Source: Azolla caroliniana
Lineage: Eukaryota; Polypodiophyta
DNA: 64,000 nucleotides
Assembly: GCA_043228905.1 (NCBI GenBank)
Contig: JBHGNT010000005.1
Span: 7,130,001-7,194,000 of the forward strand
Direction: 5' to 3'
Position numbers and translations under genes: made by a program
Part shown: positions 11,935 to 23,531 of the stretch, piece after piece
How the letters are laid out: every line of letters starts with the position of its first letter
Position numbering within the stretch: the stretch's first letter is position 1
Notes under the pieces: model-generated
The model's input: only the letters and a program-made list of their open reading frames with translations
The model's database searches: none
What the model was told of the DNA's origin: nothing

Positions 11935-12663
11935 ATCATGTTTTTTTTTTCTCCAAAATGAAGCTACTTTCCCATTAGTTAGGTAAGATTATTACAAAGA
12001 GATTGTACAAGGAGGCTTAAGCATAGATCGGGGAATCCCCCTCCGATCAAGTTCTAGAAATTGAGACTAGTTAGTTACATCGCCTTTCGGACGGACTACT
12101 TAATGTAAGTACCTACAACTAAACTAGTGCCTTGTAGTGATGGCTAGTACGAGACAACTCTTGGGGTCGACAACAGAGGGAGGGTGGTAAGTGAGCCGGG
12201 AACAACCAACGTGGGGGTTGGTAGTTCCACCTTGGGCCACTTCCTCCTTGTGTCACCATAGGCGTGTTTCGCCATTTCTGCCAAAAGCGCAAACGGGCAG
12301 TATCCACATCAGAGGAATGGCTACAAACCTCGTCCAATTGCCCTCGTAATCAGCTAATAAGCGCAAACCATATGTCCATGATCACTTCCTCCGGGGGTTG
12401 CACCAAATCCTGGAAGACCTTTAGGCAACGCGCTTTCCATACGTACCACAAGGTGAAGCCTGCGATCAGCATCCAAATGTCTGGGAACCTAGGGGATGCG
12501 GACTGCAAGCCTCTCTCAAATCGAATCTTGGAGATTTTTCCTCACATGCATACATAGCACTAGCTATCCGTATTGAAGGCGTTCGTCCACCTATCACCAG
12601 AATGATCAAGCCATGCCGCAGCAAGGTGTGGGATAGAGTGACCCTCCTTGTGGATCATGTTTT
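11935..12663 (-). mobile_element. 5'-truncated LINE 3' end, minus orientation
   Basis: A T-run at 11941-11950 marks the poly(A) end of a minus-strand insertion. The sequence ATCATGTTTT occurs at both edges (11935-11944 and 12654-12663), a plausible 10-bp target-site duplication. The interior read on the minus strand shows degraded coding sequence ending about 430 bp before the poly(A). That structure fits a dead-on-arrival LINE copy made by target-primed reverse transcription. The family assignment is inferred; no diagnostic reverse-transcriptase motif survives. Confidence 0.6.
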
Positions 12664-12839
12664 AAAAAAAAAAATTGAACCAAATTACTACATTAGTATT
12701 AAGAAACAACTTGAAGCTATACAAGAAATAAATTTATGTACATGTTAACAACCTCCCCTTAAGTTCAAACTATTGGCTTAATTAAATTTTTGGTATAAAG
12801 TAAACCCACTTTAGCTTATCGAAAAACCGCCTATAAAAT

Positions 12840-13860
12840 ATATTGTTATTCAATATGGCATGAAACTTCAATCATTGCAATTCTACATGTTGGAGTGTCA
12901 CTTTTTATATTATCCAAACAACCTCTTAGATTATGTATGGGCTTTGTCCAATTCTGATAATTATTTGTACAAGCCTTTATATCACAATTTGGAATACCTT
13001 CAAGCACCCATCCTTCCAAATTTTCCAAATTGTTATACTATACCAATTGCCATATTTTAGTTTTACCAACTGATATTTTTGGATTTAGGGGTATATTTGT
13101 TTTTGTGCATCTGACTATGTCTCAACAAATTAACATCTACAACATCCTTCTTCTCATACAGCTTTGGTTACCCTTGTACATTTGCTCACACTATCATCCG
13201 ATTGAGGAAACACTACCATTAATATTCTTGAGATTCTTTTCCATATTTTCTTTGCAAAATCCTATCTCCACGAACGATTTTGAGCAGTCTCCACTGGATG
13301 CATACAAAAACGACACATATCGTCTGCATTCACACCTTTTCTCCACTCACTGATTGGTATAAGCTATAACTCACTCTATGAATCAATTACCATCAAAAAC
13401 ACTATTTTCCTACTCATTTTCATGCCCCCATCTATTTCCAAAATTGCCGGAGTTGTGGAGAAATTCCATTCCTTTTCTAAAAAACATTTTTAGTCAGTTC
13501 TCCCTTGACCTAGCACATTATATTTTCCTTCCAATCTTTACTAAATATTGAAAGAAAGGCACCTATTTTATTTGATCTCAAAACGGCACTTTGCAATGAA
13601 GTTCTCCATCTATTACTAAAGGCCACATAAAGTAATCACAACATTAACTTATTGAATGCAATCCACCTTTCATGGAAAGTGAGGTCACATTGGAAAGCCA
13701 TACCAATTGAACATACATATTTAGAGGCAAGGAGACAGCAACCATTCCACCAATCACAGAATATACAAAGTTTACCTTCTATAGGGAGTGAAGACACTTG
13801 TTCATTTTCAAAATATATTACCACTACGAACTAAAGTCAATTCATCACAGGGCAAATGTT
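12840..13860 (-). pseudogene. LINE reverse-transcriptase C-terminal (zf-RVT-like) relic
   Basis: On the minus strand near 13260-13345 a peptide with a C-x2-C pair (MCRFCMHPVETAQ) is followed by remnants of the usual aromatic/Trp tail. This is the pattern of the zinc-binding region after plant LINE reverse transcriptases. Frames are interrupted by many stops. The outer limits are guesses. Confidence 0.4.
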
Positions 13861-14755
13861 TACATCTTGTTTAGCTACAGCCTACATTTATTATTAATGT
13901 CTTAAGCTTCATATCTTGTTTAGTTGCAATTGTTATTAACTAGTATACACATGCACACATTGCACTCAAAAAATAATTACTATCACAATGTTGATGACTT
14001 ATTGTGATTTACCACTCATAAATTTGAAATGTTTCGTTGGTCATTGACAATCTATACTATTCAATGGATGCACTCTTTTTGTTAGTAAACTTGTGAAATG
14101 GTTAGGTACAAAACTAAAAAAATAAATGCTTCCGTTCTTGCAGGAAAGTATTACCTCAACTAAGGACGAATCACTAATGAATCCAATGCCACTCCCTTGC
14201 AACTATTGACTCTGTAATTACTATTGAAATATTCGTCTAGTACAAGAGAAGAGTGATACTAAGAGATTTCCTTGATAAACAACCAGCCTAGTTTTTGTTT
14301 TTGAACTATATGATACTACATGTAGGAAATCTTAAGACAAGGTTGAACACCTACTATGAGCAGATATAGGGTAGGAACTTGGAGATCCACTGATCCTTCA
14401 CAAAGCATTAAAAAGAAAGTACGTGTAGAAAAGCTCTCAATGCCATGAGTAGAAGAAAGCATGTAAAGACATTTGCAAGTGATTTACCCACTTGTATCAT
14501 ATATATAAATATACCCAGTTCAGAAACCATGAAATAACAAATAAATTTCAATATATTACTTGATTGAATTCATTGACAAAATATAATGTTAGAAAAGGAA
14601 TAAGGCATAAACAATGCAACCCTACAGGGTAGGGGAGTAAGGCACTTTGTAGTGATAACGAAAAAAATGACCAAAACAATATTTCAGAACTCAATAAAGA
14701 ATTTTGAGTGTTTGTGCAACACTAGAATGGAATACACACAACACCCTTTTCCCTA

Positions 14756-17700
14756 TCATACATTGGAATTAGATATCCAAGAACTCGATTGTGTAAGCGA
14801 AGAACCCAATCTTGCAGCTATGCGAATCTCACTCATTGGAAGAGGCTGCTGAGTGAGAAGAGATGGAGATGTAGATGGCAATAGTGTGAACTGTGCTGCT
14901 GGATCTTGTATTCTGTACTGAGCTGCTGATCCTCCACTGTCAGAGCTGAATGTCATAACACCATTAACCAACACAAATAAAGGATCCAAAAGATTTTCTC
15001 ATTGTCATTTTCTTTTAGTTTAATTATTTTCTACAACTAAGACAAACATTTCTTGCAGGTCTCTTCCAATATTTTTTAGTATTTTTTATTTTTCCCACAG
15101 TTAGGAAAGCAGTTAATCTTTCCAATATCTTTTTTGGAACTTCGACAAGCAATTTCTTGAAGGGATTTGGCCTACGCATAGCCATGAAAGCTGTGTAACA
15201 TAACAAGAACATAAAAAGAACAAAGACACTACTTGCAGATTCTGCTGATAATAACAAAAAAAATCTATTGGAAAAATATTTTCCATTGCTTTTATGCATT
15301 TTCAGTAGTTGTAAGTAGCTGCAATGATAATACACGCACATTGTGCTATTATACAAATGAAGATATATGGCCTTAGCATAAGTTAAAATTTTATCGAAAA
15401 GATTTCGGTTATTTAGCAGAACTTGCACGTTGTAACACTACAAAGGGAAGTACTTGCATATTGTGATGCTACACAATTGCAGTGATATGGGCTAAGCATA
15501 GCCATTAGAGGTAAAAAAATATTTTCTACTGTTTGGCAGCTCCATGCAAAGAAAACAATTCAGGCGAGAAATAAATATTTGACTTTCTTATCATTATCGT
15601 GAAATCTGGAGTTCATCACATCAACATTCCATTTGTTTGGCATTACAATCTTGGTGATGGATTTCTCAATCAATTGATAGATTGAGAGGTCAGAATTGTT
15701 GCATCTTTTTAAATACATAACATGCTATCTTGTAAAGTTAAATGATGTAAGATTTCATTCTCAAGTGGCCAGATAACATTGTTTGTCCTCTCTTTTTTCT
15801 ATAGATGCATGTCTGACTGACTATCGCCTACGCCCATGCTTGAGCAAGGTGTTATTGTAACTGAGAAGAAGAAATTGTCCTTGCTTTGTTTAGTTACTAA
15901 AGCTCCCTGATTATGCTTGGAACATCTTAAAATATCAAGCAGATTCAGTATTAAGTTCACTAGGAAAATACCTTGTATAGCTGCTGAAGCCATTCTCATC
16001 AACATCATCACTGTCATCATCATGAAGAGAGACTCCACGTGAATGATAAGAGCTAAAATTCCGTGTAGAATTAGACCATTTTGGCACAGGAGTTTTTGTA
16101 ATATCTTCACCTAAATATCTCTTCTTGATTAACTGCATCAAAAACAGATCCATTAAAAAAAGTGACAAAGAGCTACATTCCAACAATATCCATGGTATCG
16201 TACAGTACTTACACCACAGAAAAAATGTTTAACCGCTTCCATATCCAGACGGCCTTCAGTAGCACACTGTAGCAATCATGTTGTAAAACAATTTCTTTTT
16301 AATGGCAATGTTAATAGCATTTTTACCACAATATATTTCTCCTGCTCTTCTTTTTTGCTGAGAGTAGGCTCTATTTATTTTGTAGGATATAGCCTTTATG
16401 TTTTCTTTTGCAAATAACAGTATTTATATTTCTTTTTTTCTTTGCCAAAATAAAATATGCAGAGAAATAGGACATAAAATTTATTTTGGCAAATAGAAAT
16501 GTTCATATTTTGCATTTCTTTTTGGGAAAAAAATGTCTTATATAAACTCTCTACTACTTACAGCAACAAGCCCACTATTTCCAGGGAAAGTTTCTGTGAC
16601 AGGAAGTTCGTCACCACTTGAAAGAAAACCTTGTTTCTCAACCCATTGTCGGGCAACATCTACAAGATTGCCACTACTTCCACCATGTTTTGGCACAACG
16701 TCTGTTTTATTTCCTATCACAAGAAATGGAACAGGGATACCAGCTGTGGTAAATGTGGACATAGGCACCGAAAAAGTCCCACGTGCAGCGATTTCTGCTG
16801 CCCATCTTTGTAAGTTTAACTTTGTCTTCCTCTGCGAAAGGTCATGAACAAAGATAACACCTGTATATACCCCCCAAAAAGAAAATGGAAAATGAAAAAT
16901 GGTGAGAACAAAAACAGAGAAAATAAAAACAGCATGAAAAGGAAAAAAAATTAACACTAATAAACATTTGACAATTGAGGCTTGTTCATTTAGGCATGTC
17001 CACCAAAATATCAAGTTTCCATTCTCACCATTTATTTGAGAGTAAAAAAGTGACCGACAATCTTTATAACGATCATGCCCAGACAAATCCCACAATTCGA
17101 CGAAGAAATCACGTTCTCTTCCAACTAACAAGCTATTTGGAGTTGAGCTTCCATTGTTGCTGGGATAGGTTATATGCTGCGAACATTATTATTAAGAAAT
17201 TTATAGTTCAGTGTATGTTGATACACTATTTCGGAGAGCATGTACTTTGTTTCATTTTTCTCAACAATATTTTCTTCCTTTGCAGGAGAGGAGATAATGA
17301 CCTTAACTTCCACGCTGCATCCTACAGTCCGACGAGGAGTCGAAACTGGTTTTCCATGCAAAATTAGCTGTACCAATGATGTCTTTCCTACTCCTGTCAA
17401 ACATAAGAAAGGTTTTGTTTAGTATATCACAAGCTGGTTTTGTGTTTTGTTTTTATCTTGAGGTGCATGAGACCAGACATTTGTATTAATATGTAAATTT
17501 GATGAGATGAGACATTATTCTAAGGTAATTCTCAAGAGCAAAATTGTTATAAAAAAATGTCATTCTCTTATAATGACTGATAACATCTTGGGAAGCTTCA
17601 GGGACAGCTATTTCAGATTTCAAAAGTGGATATCAGTTGTGTTCTTGTTAAAGATATGCATTTGAGTGCACATTAAACTGGCCTGTTGTATAAATAAATA

Positions 17701-18631
17701 ATCATGAGATACTCGATTGAAATTGCAGTAGTATATTCAACACAAAATATTGTCGTCAAATTTGAGGAGTGTCACCAACATCTTGATTTTATGTCCTCAA
17801 AGATCAAAAAATACAAAGTAAATTATAAATGGTAAGAGAAGAGAACTATTTATGCAAGAAAGTCACTACTTGGGACACATTGTGTGGTAAGGATAGGGAG
17901 TGGATGGATCGGGAAACATATGTTCTTACTACAAAAATTTTATGAGGTATTCCGAAGAAATGGTGCTATCTTAGACTCTTCTTCCAACAAATAAAGGTGT
18001 GTCTTGATGATCAGTTGAGACAAGGAAAACTATATTCCAATGTTTATGTAATGAATTTCACAACCATCATAATCTACTTTTTAAGAAGACATACATATAC
18101 AAAAATAAAATCCAAATCAGATTAAAGAATAGATCAATGTAATAAATTTGCATGATCTGTCAAGATGTAACATATACACACAGCCGTATGTATATGTGTA
18201 TATATACACATACAAAAAAACCAATGCTGTTAGTGCACACATACGATCTTCAATTTTAATCCTTTTATTTCTTTTTAAATTAATCAAGTTTCATGTAATA
18301 AATTTGCACAACCAATCATAATCTTCTAGTTGATCAAACATTTATAAATGAACCCAAAATCAATTTCAATTTCAATTTAGCCCAACTCAGATTCAAAGCC
18401 AGCTAATATATTGAAACTCAGAAAACATATAGTATATGTAGTGAGACAGAGGGAGAGGGAGTTCAATTTCCTTTCTTCAGAGAGAAAATTGGAATAATTC
18501 TACTAACCTGGATCTCCCACCACAAGCACACGAACTTGGCCAGATGGGCTTTGGGTTGCCTCATCACTGTCATGCTTCTTATCCAACCTAGGGATCATAA
18601 CACCTCTCCTCTTCCTCTGCAGACTGGGCAT
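14756..18631 (-). CDS. LIP1: LIP1-like atypical small GTPase
   Basis: Seven exons on the minus strand, 18631-18508, 17393-17302, 17176-17029, 16860-16562, 16266-16213, 16132-15972 and 14936-14756, give 352 aa in continuous phase. Seen: P-loop GDPGVGKTS (residues 39-47, split by intron 1), WDLSGH switch-II motif (101-106), NKTD (172-175) and the CRSLFYSQINGVIFVHDLSQR block typical of LIP1. Known: Arabidopsis LIGHT INSENSITIVE PERIOD 1 is a plant Ras-superfamily GTPase that affects light input to the circadian clock and lacks lipid-modification cysteines. The C-terminus here (ending SNSNV) likewise has no CaaX or Rab double-Cys. The Ser-rich tail encoded by the last two exons is the least conserved part. 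Start: the ATG at 18631 follows an in-frame TGA; a second Met (residue 12) is an alternative. The switch-II motif has SGH where Ras has AGQ, as in LIP1. Confidence 0.93.
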
Positions 18632-20899
18632 GGAAATGCTTCTCCTTCAGTAAAAAGAAAGCTCTGCTGAACAATAAAGAGAGGGAGGGTTGGGGAGGGG
18701 TGTGCGATCTGAGACAGAAACTGAGTAAATAAAAACAAAATTGAATTATGATATGTATGTATACATAATATATAACATGAAACATATTACCGTCCTCCAG
18801 TATATGCATCCTTCCCTGTCTCTGTCTCTGTCTCTGTCTCTGTCGCTCTCTGTTTCTGTCATTCATTTATCAATTTGATCATATATCTTGTGTGTGTGTG
18901 TGTGCGTGTGTGTCACGTGTTTTGGCTTAGAAAAGTGAGTGTCTATTATTATTATAACTTATAACTTATTATAGTAGTATTAGTATTAGTATTAGTATTA
19001 TTGTTTTCTATACCTCAAATTTCTTATTATTTCGTTTCGTTGTCCTCCTCTTCAAACAAGAAAGAAAATAAGCTCTCAAGCCTTTGCATGAATATACATA
19101 TATGTATGTTACTGTATGTATGAATATATTTGTATGTATGTATGTATGTATACATGCATTCTCGTGTATGCTTCATCATGTTTTTAAGGCGTCCCCCAAT
19201 GTCCATATCGTATCCTTCTAACAAACACTTCTCAGGCTTGCTCTATCCCGCGAGATCATCTTCAAAGATCTCGCCTGAAAAATTGTTGAGTGATTTGCAT
19301 GCACGTTTTTGAAGTATACATTACATATTGGAATGGGTATTTTTAGCCCATCAGACATCTCTCGTACTGGCCTCACTTTCAACCTACATGGTTATATCAT
19401 TCTGCAAACGGTGTTCTGCGAAAGCCGTTTCCCCATCTTTAGACTTTTGTACATTTTGTGCTTGTCTTGAAATATCAAACTTTAGCATCTTGTTTTCTAA
19501 TCATACACCTACAAAACCATTTCAATTCCAAAGTATTTATCATAACCAAAACTAATGTCATGCCCTAAAGGTTTAAGGAAGTTGAGGGAAATGATAATAT
19601 TTAGATTGTGAATCATAATAATCAATAAAAACAAGCACTCCCTCTTGAAATTGAGCTTCATTCCATTGTTTTTATGTGCAGCAGAGATTACTTTTGTGAT
19701 AAGAAAGATTGTGGTGTGTGAGTAATGAAAATGTCCCAAGAAAATGTTGTGGTCTGATGGGCTTGAAGTTTCGATTACACTCGCAATCCCTTCATATGCA
19801 CGTTATTAAGACAACATTCAATTAATCAATCATTGTGTTCAATTAGGTCATTCATTTATGCTTAATTTACATGTCATTTAGGAAACCACAAAAAATGTTA
19901 TATCATCAAACCTCGGTAGTGGAACATGAATTTGTTATTTATAGAGGAGATTTTTAGTGAAGGAACAATTCAAATTGCAAGAAGGAGAATTGTGGGCCTT
20001 CCATTTTAGATTGATTGGCAGTGTTATCAATAAAGTGGTGAGAAATTAATAATTTATCATAAACATCTATAAATAACAAAGTCATAAAGCAATAATTTTA
20101 GGAGAAAAAATAGAGAGTGCTAGTAGCCATTATTTGGAAGAGGAGACAAGATAAAGCGGATATATGAATTTTATAATCAAAGAAACAAAAGAGTATGCAC
20201 ACTTAACACATGTTGCAACGTTCACATTAATTGACTTTCAATATAAAATTCAAGACATAAATTTGAGAAGCCTAACTCCATTAGGTGAAACCTTGATTAT
20301 CAATAGCTAAGATTTTACATATTGTGATGATTTTTTTAAAGGAATTCTTGCTAATCTACCTCAAAGTGATATATTAGGTTGGGAATGAGTACCTAATGTA
20401 CTCGTATTATTATTAGAAGACATTATTGTGCACAACCAACAATATTTTACAATAATACTTGTTATCCATTTCAAGTGATGTATTTGATTGGGAAACCTTT
20501 TGTTGGAAAGCATTATATATTATATAACCATCAATTTGTTTTAGTAATACTTGTTATCTACTTCAAAATGATGTATTAAATTGGGAAACCTTAGACAATG
20601 TACTCTTGTTGTTACAAGGCATTCAAAAGGATCTGAGATCGTTTTATTGTTTCTCCCACATAAGCTAGTTATGAAGATTTATTTTATAAAGGAAAACAAA
20701 CATGTAATGATTGGTCGCTATCACGAAGCCATAAAAGAAAGTTTACATTGCAAGACAACATATAGAGATAGAGTTCCTATATGGTGGTTATCACGTTATA
20801 TCCTAGTTTTAGATATCTTACTTTGAAACAAACGCAGTACTAAATATGTCAATCTCTTTGGAATGACTTAGTCCAAAATAACAATATTTCCTTTGTGAT

Positions 20900-21660
20900 T
20901 GAGCCATGCTCCAATACTAAGCAAGGAATCAGTTTTGCTCGTCATCAATTTCTTGAAGGATTAATTGTGGGATTCACCTCTTAGACATAAGAAAGATGGA
21001 AGTCCAAAGAACGTAGCCATGGCCCATAACTAATTGAATGTGCAAGCTTCTTTGATAATTGTTAGACATATTTGCATAATAATGTTGTTTTAGTGATTAT
21101 TCTTTCATAATGATTACAATGATTGCATGACCTTCAACCGTCATGTTTCCAAAGTCAATTCCGGTATTCTCTATAAAGTATACCACCATTTATGTTCTAG
21201 GTTGTACACCCTCAAACATAAATCGAATGAAAGCAAATCAATGAGCCACCATAGGCTCGTATAAATTCAATATTGATGTCCCACCAAGACACTTCAAAGT
21301 ACAAACATTATCTCACGCCAACCACAACGACGCACTTTTCCCTTTTCTTTTCCATAACAACATTTGCATTGAGTATGACATCATTTCAAGAGCATTCCTC
21401 GACCATGGTAGCAAAGGAAGATAATAAGACACCATAGAGGCCATAATTCATTGGACCACCTTAAGCTTGCCCATGAAAAGGCCAATTTTGAGACCTCCAA
21501 TATATAAACTTATCCTCCAACCTTTTGAATACCCATTGAATAAGTTTCACATGGGAAACTGGCACCCAAATTGGATATCCAAGGTGACGACAAATCATAC
21601 AACAACGTACTATCCTTCTTGACCACCCCAACCCTAACACACATTGTTCTATACATTGTG
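20900..21660 (-). pseudogene. LINE reverse-transcriptase relic, copy A
   Basis: On the minus strand the block MICRHLGYPIWVPVSHVKL, followed by a region rich in Trp, matches the segment that follows the catalytic motifs of plant LINE reverse transcriptases. 21180-21655 is homologous to 62025-62475 in the same orientation, with many substitutions. Stops interrupt all frames, and the fragment ends at a CT/TA microsatellite. Confidence 0.65.
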
Positions 21661-21661
21661 C

Positions 21662-21664
<3 letters not shown>

Positions 21665-21729
<65 letters not shown>
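21665..21729. repeat. Compound microsatellite (TC)n(TA)n
   Basis: About 36 bp of TC repeat runs directly into about 29 bp of TA repeat. A similar TC-to-TA compound repeat occurs at 62911-62943, also next to a LINE relic. Confidence 0.95.
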
Positions 21730-21732
<3 letters not shown>

Positions 21733-22237
21733 ATTGTTGCGTGAGCAAACACCATGTCATGTTTGTGCTTGCTTGCCTATCTCTATTTTGTCTCTTGGCG
21801 TTTGACACTCTCACCGTGCCCATGTCTCTAAACTCTTATAGCAACACACACTCCATCCGATTGTCGTGTTCGTGTCTTTAACCTCTCGGAGCAATCATAA
21901 ATTTATGTCATTTTGTTTGTGTCAGGGCTCTATCCTTTGAGCAATACAACTACCGCTATATTACCAACTTATGCTCGTGTTTGTATGCCACACACCACAA
22001 ATGCATGTTTGGCACCACTTTGCTTGTTGTTCCACAAAATACCCTTAATTTGGGACCCACTTTTTTTATTCACATAGCCTACACATGATCAAGAATAATT
22101 TCCATGATATACCCCGACTTGGGACAACGAATAAATTATCAAGGAAACCAAGGGAAGGAAACACTCCCAAACTACACTTCATATGTGACAAGAAACCATT
22201 CTCAAAATATCCCGAACAAGGAAAACATTCCCCCAAA

Positions 22238-22886
22238 CATAGATTGACACATGCGTGATATTCGTGATATTGTCCATGCGCAATATTCTCAATATTCGAG
22301 AATACGAAATGGCCCCAAGAATATTAGAAAACCACTCGTTTTGCAAAATAAATATAAAATATTGATTTATTTATATAAATAAATTTATTTCACCAAAAAA
22401 AGAACAATTATTCATTAATAGATTATAGTGTCAAGAGAGTTTATGAAACTTATTTTTATTAATCAATCAATTAATTAATTTTTAAAAACGAATATTTTTA
22501 TATTTATTATACAAATATGATTAGTATGAATTATGAAGATATGATTAGTTTGAAGTACTATTTTTAATGTCAAAATAAAAATATCCATAAATTTTGAGGG
22601 AATAAAAAGTGAGAATTTAATGAGCCTTTATTTTATTTTATTTATTTATTAAAAATAAAACGAATACTTATAAGTTATACATTTATTATAAAAATCTAGT
22701 AGTGTCAAATCCCCAAGTCCCTCTTTTATTATCCCTATTTATTGTCAAGTTCCTCTTTTTTTTATCCTGAAAATTAAAAAAGACAGTTTTTTTTTTGAGT
22801 TAAACGAATACTTGACCACCCATTCGTATTCGTATTCGGTTGCATTCGAATGGGAAACCCGACGAATGCGAATATGTCAATCTATG
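22238..22886. mobile_element. hAT-like non-autonomous element, 649 bp, 8-bp TSD
   Basis: The termini CATAGATTGACACATGCG and CGCATTCG...TGTCAATCTATG are inverted repeats (CATAGATTGACA perfect, imperfect further in). They are flanked by a perfect 8-bp duplication CCCCCAAA at 22230-22237 and 22887-22894. An 8-bp duplication is diagnostic of the hAT superfamily in established classifications. The interior is AT-rich with no transposase. Confidence 0.8.
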
Positions 22887-23531
22887 CCCCCAAATACATC
22901 TCTCATAAAGGGAGACGAGGAAACATTCCATGATAACAAAAACAACTACATTCCCATAATATACGCTTCACATGGGGCAAAGAAGCATTTTACGAATACC
23001 CCTCGTCCGATGAGTGAGCACGGATAAACTAATGATGAAGCAAATCAAATTGAAAGACACAGAGGAAGAAAGGGCAAATTTCCTCCCAAGGACCCATCGA
23101 GCGAAGGAATCGAGAAGGATCTTACACACAGTCGGGGGGTGTCACCCGACGATTGCCTGAGATTGTACCCTGGTTTGGTTGTGAGATACATCACATGGAA
23201 CCAAAGTAAGAGCAGGAGCCTCGCCAAAAAAATGACGGGTTCTTCATAACATGCGTTCGTTCGTTCGTTCGTTGGGACGGATAGATCTATGTCACACTAC
23301 GTGTCAAATGAATGAATGGCCTTATTATAATTGTCAATTAATTCGATTTTTATATAGAGATCTCATCCCATCACGTGAGCCTTTCTTTGGCCCCTCCAAC
23401 CATCACGTGAGCTCCAAGAAGAAGAAGAAGAAGAAGAAGAATTATTTCCCCAAATACCCCTCTCCTCTCTCCTCTCGGAGAAAGAAGAAAGAAGAAGGAA
23501 AACGGAGAAAGAAAGGAAAACCAGGAAAGAT

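Larger units (their letters stand above)
10996..14755. other. Gene-free interval between ABC1K and LIP1-like gene
   Basis: No conserved gene is seen. The interval holds the ABC1K 3' flank, a two-unit AT-rich duplication (11430-11693), a 5'-truncated LINE (11945-12653) and a second LINE relic (12840-13860). Between 13860 and 14755 only AT-rich sequence is visible. Confidence 0.6.
18632..23531. other. Gene-free interval with LINE relic, microsatellites and hAT-like element
   Basis: No conserved gene is seen. 18632-19300 holds TCTCTG, GTGT and GTAT simple repeats upstream of the LIP1-like gene. 19300-20850 is AT-rich with nothing recognised. 20850-21660 is a LINE relic, 21665-21729 a compound microsatellite and 22238-22886 a hAT-like element. 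22900-23531 leads into the EMB1417-like gene, with TTCG repeats at 23265-23282 and an AAG repeat at 23415-23440. Confidence 0.6.

Noticed and set aside
12119-12557. Small genes on either strand near 12.3 kb
   Set aside because: Both frames lie inside the LINE fragment bounded by ATCATGTTTT duplications.
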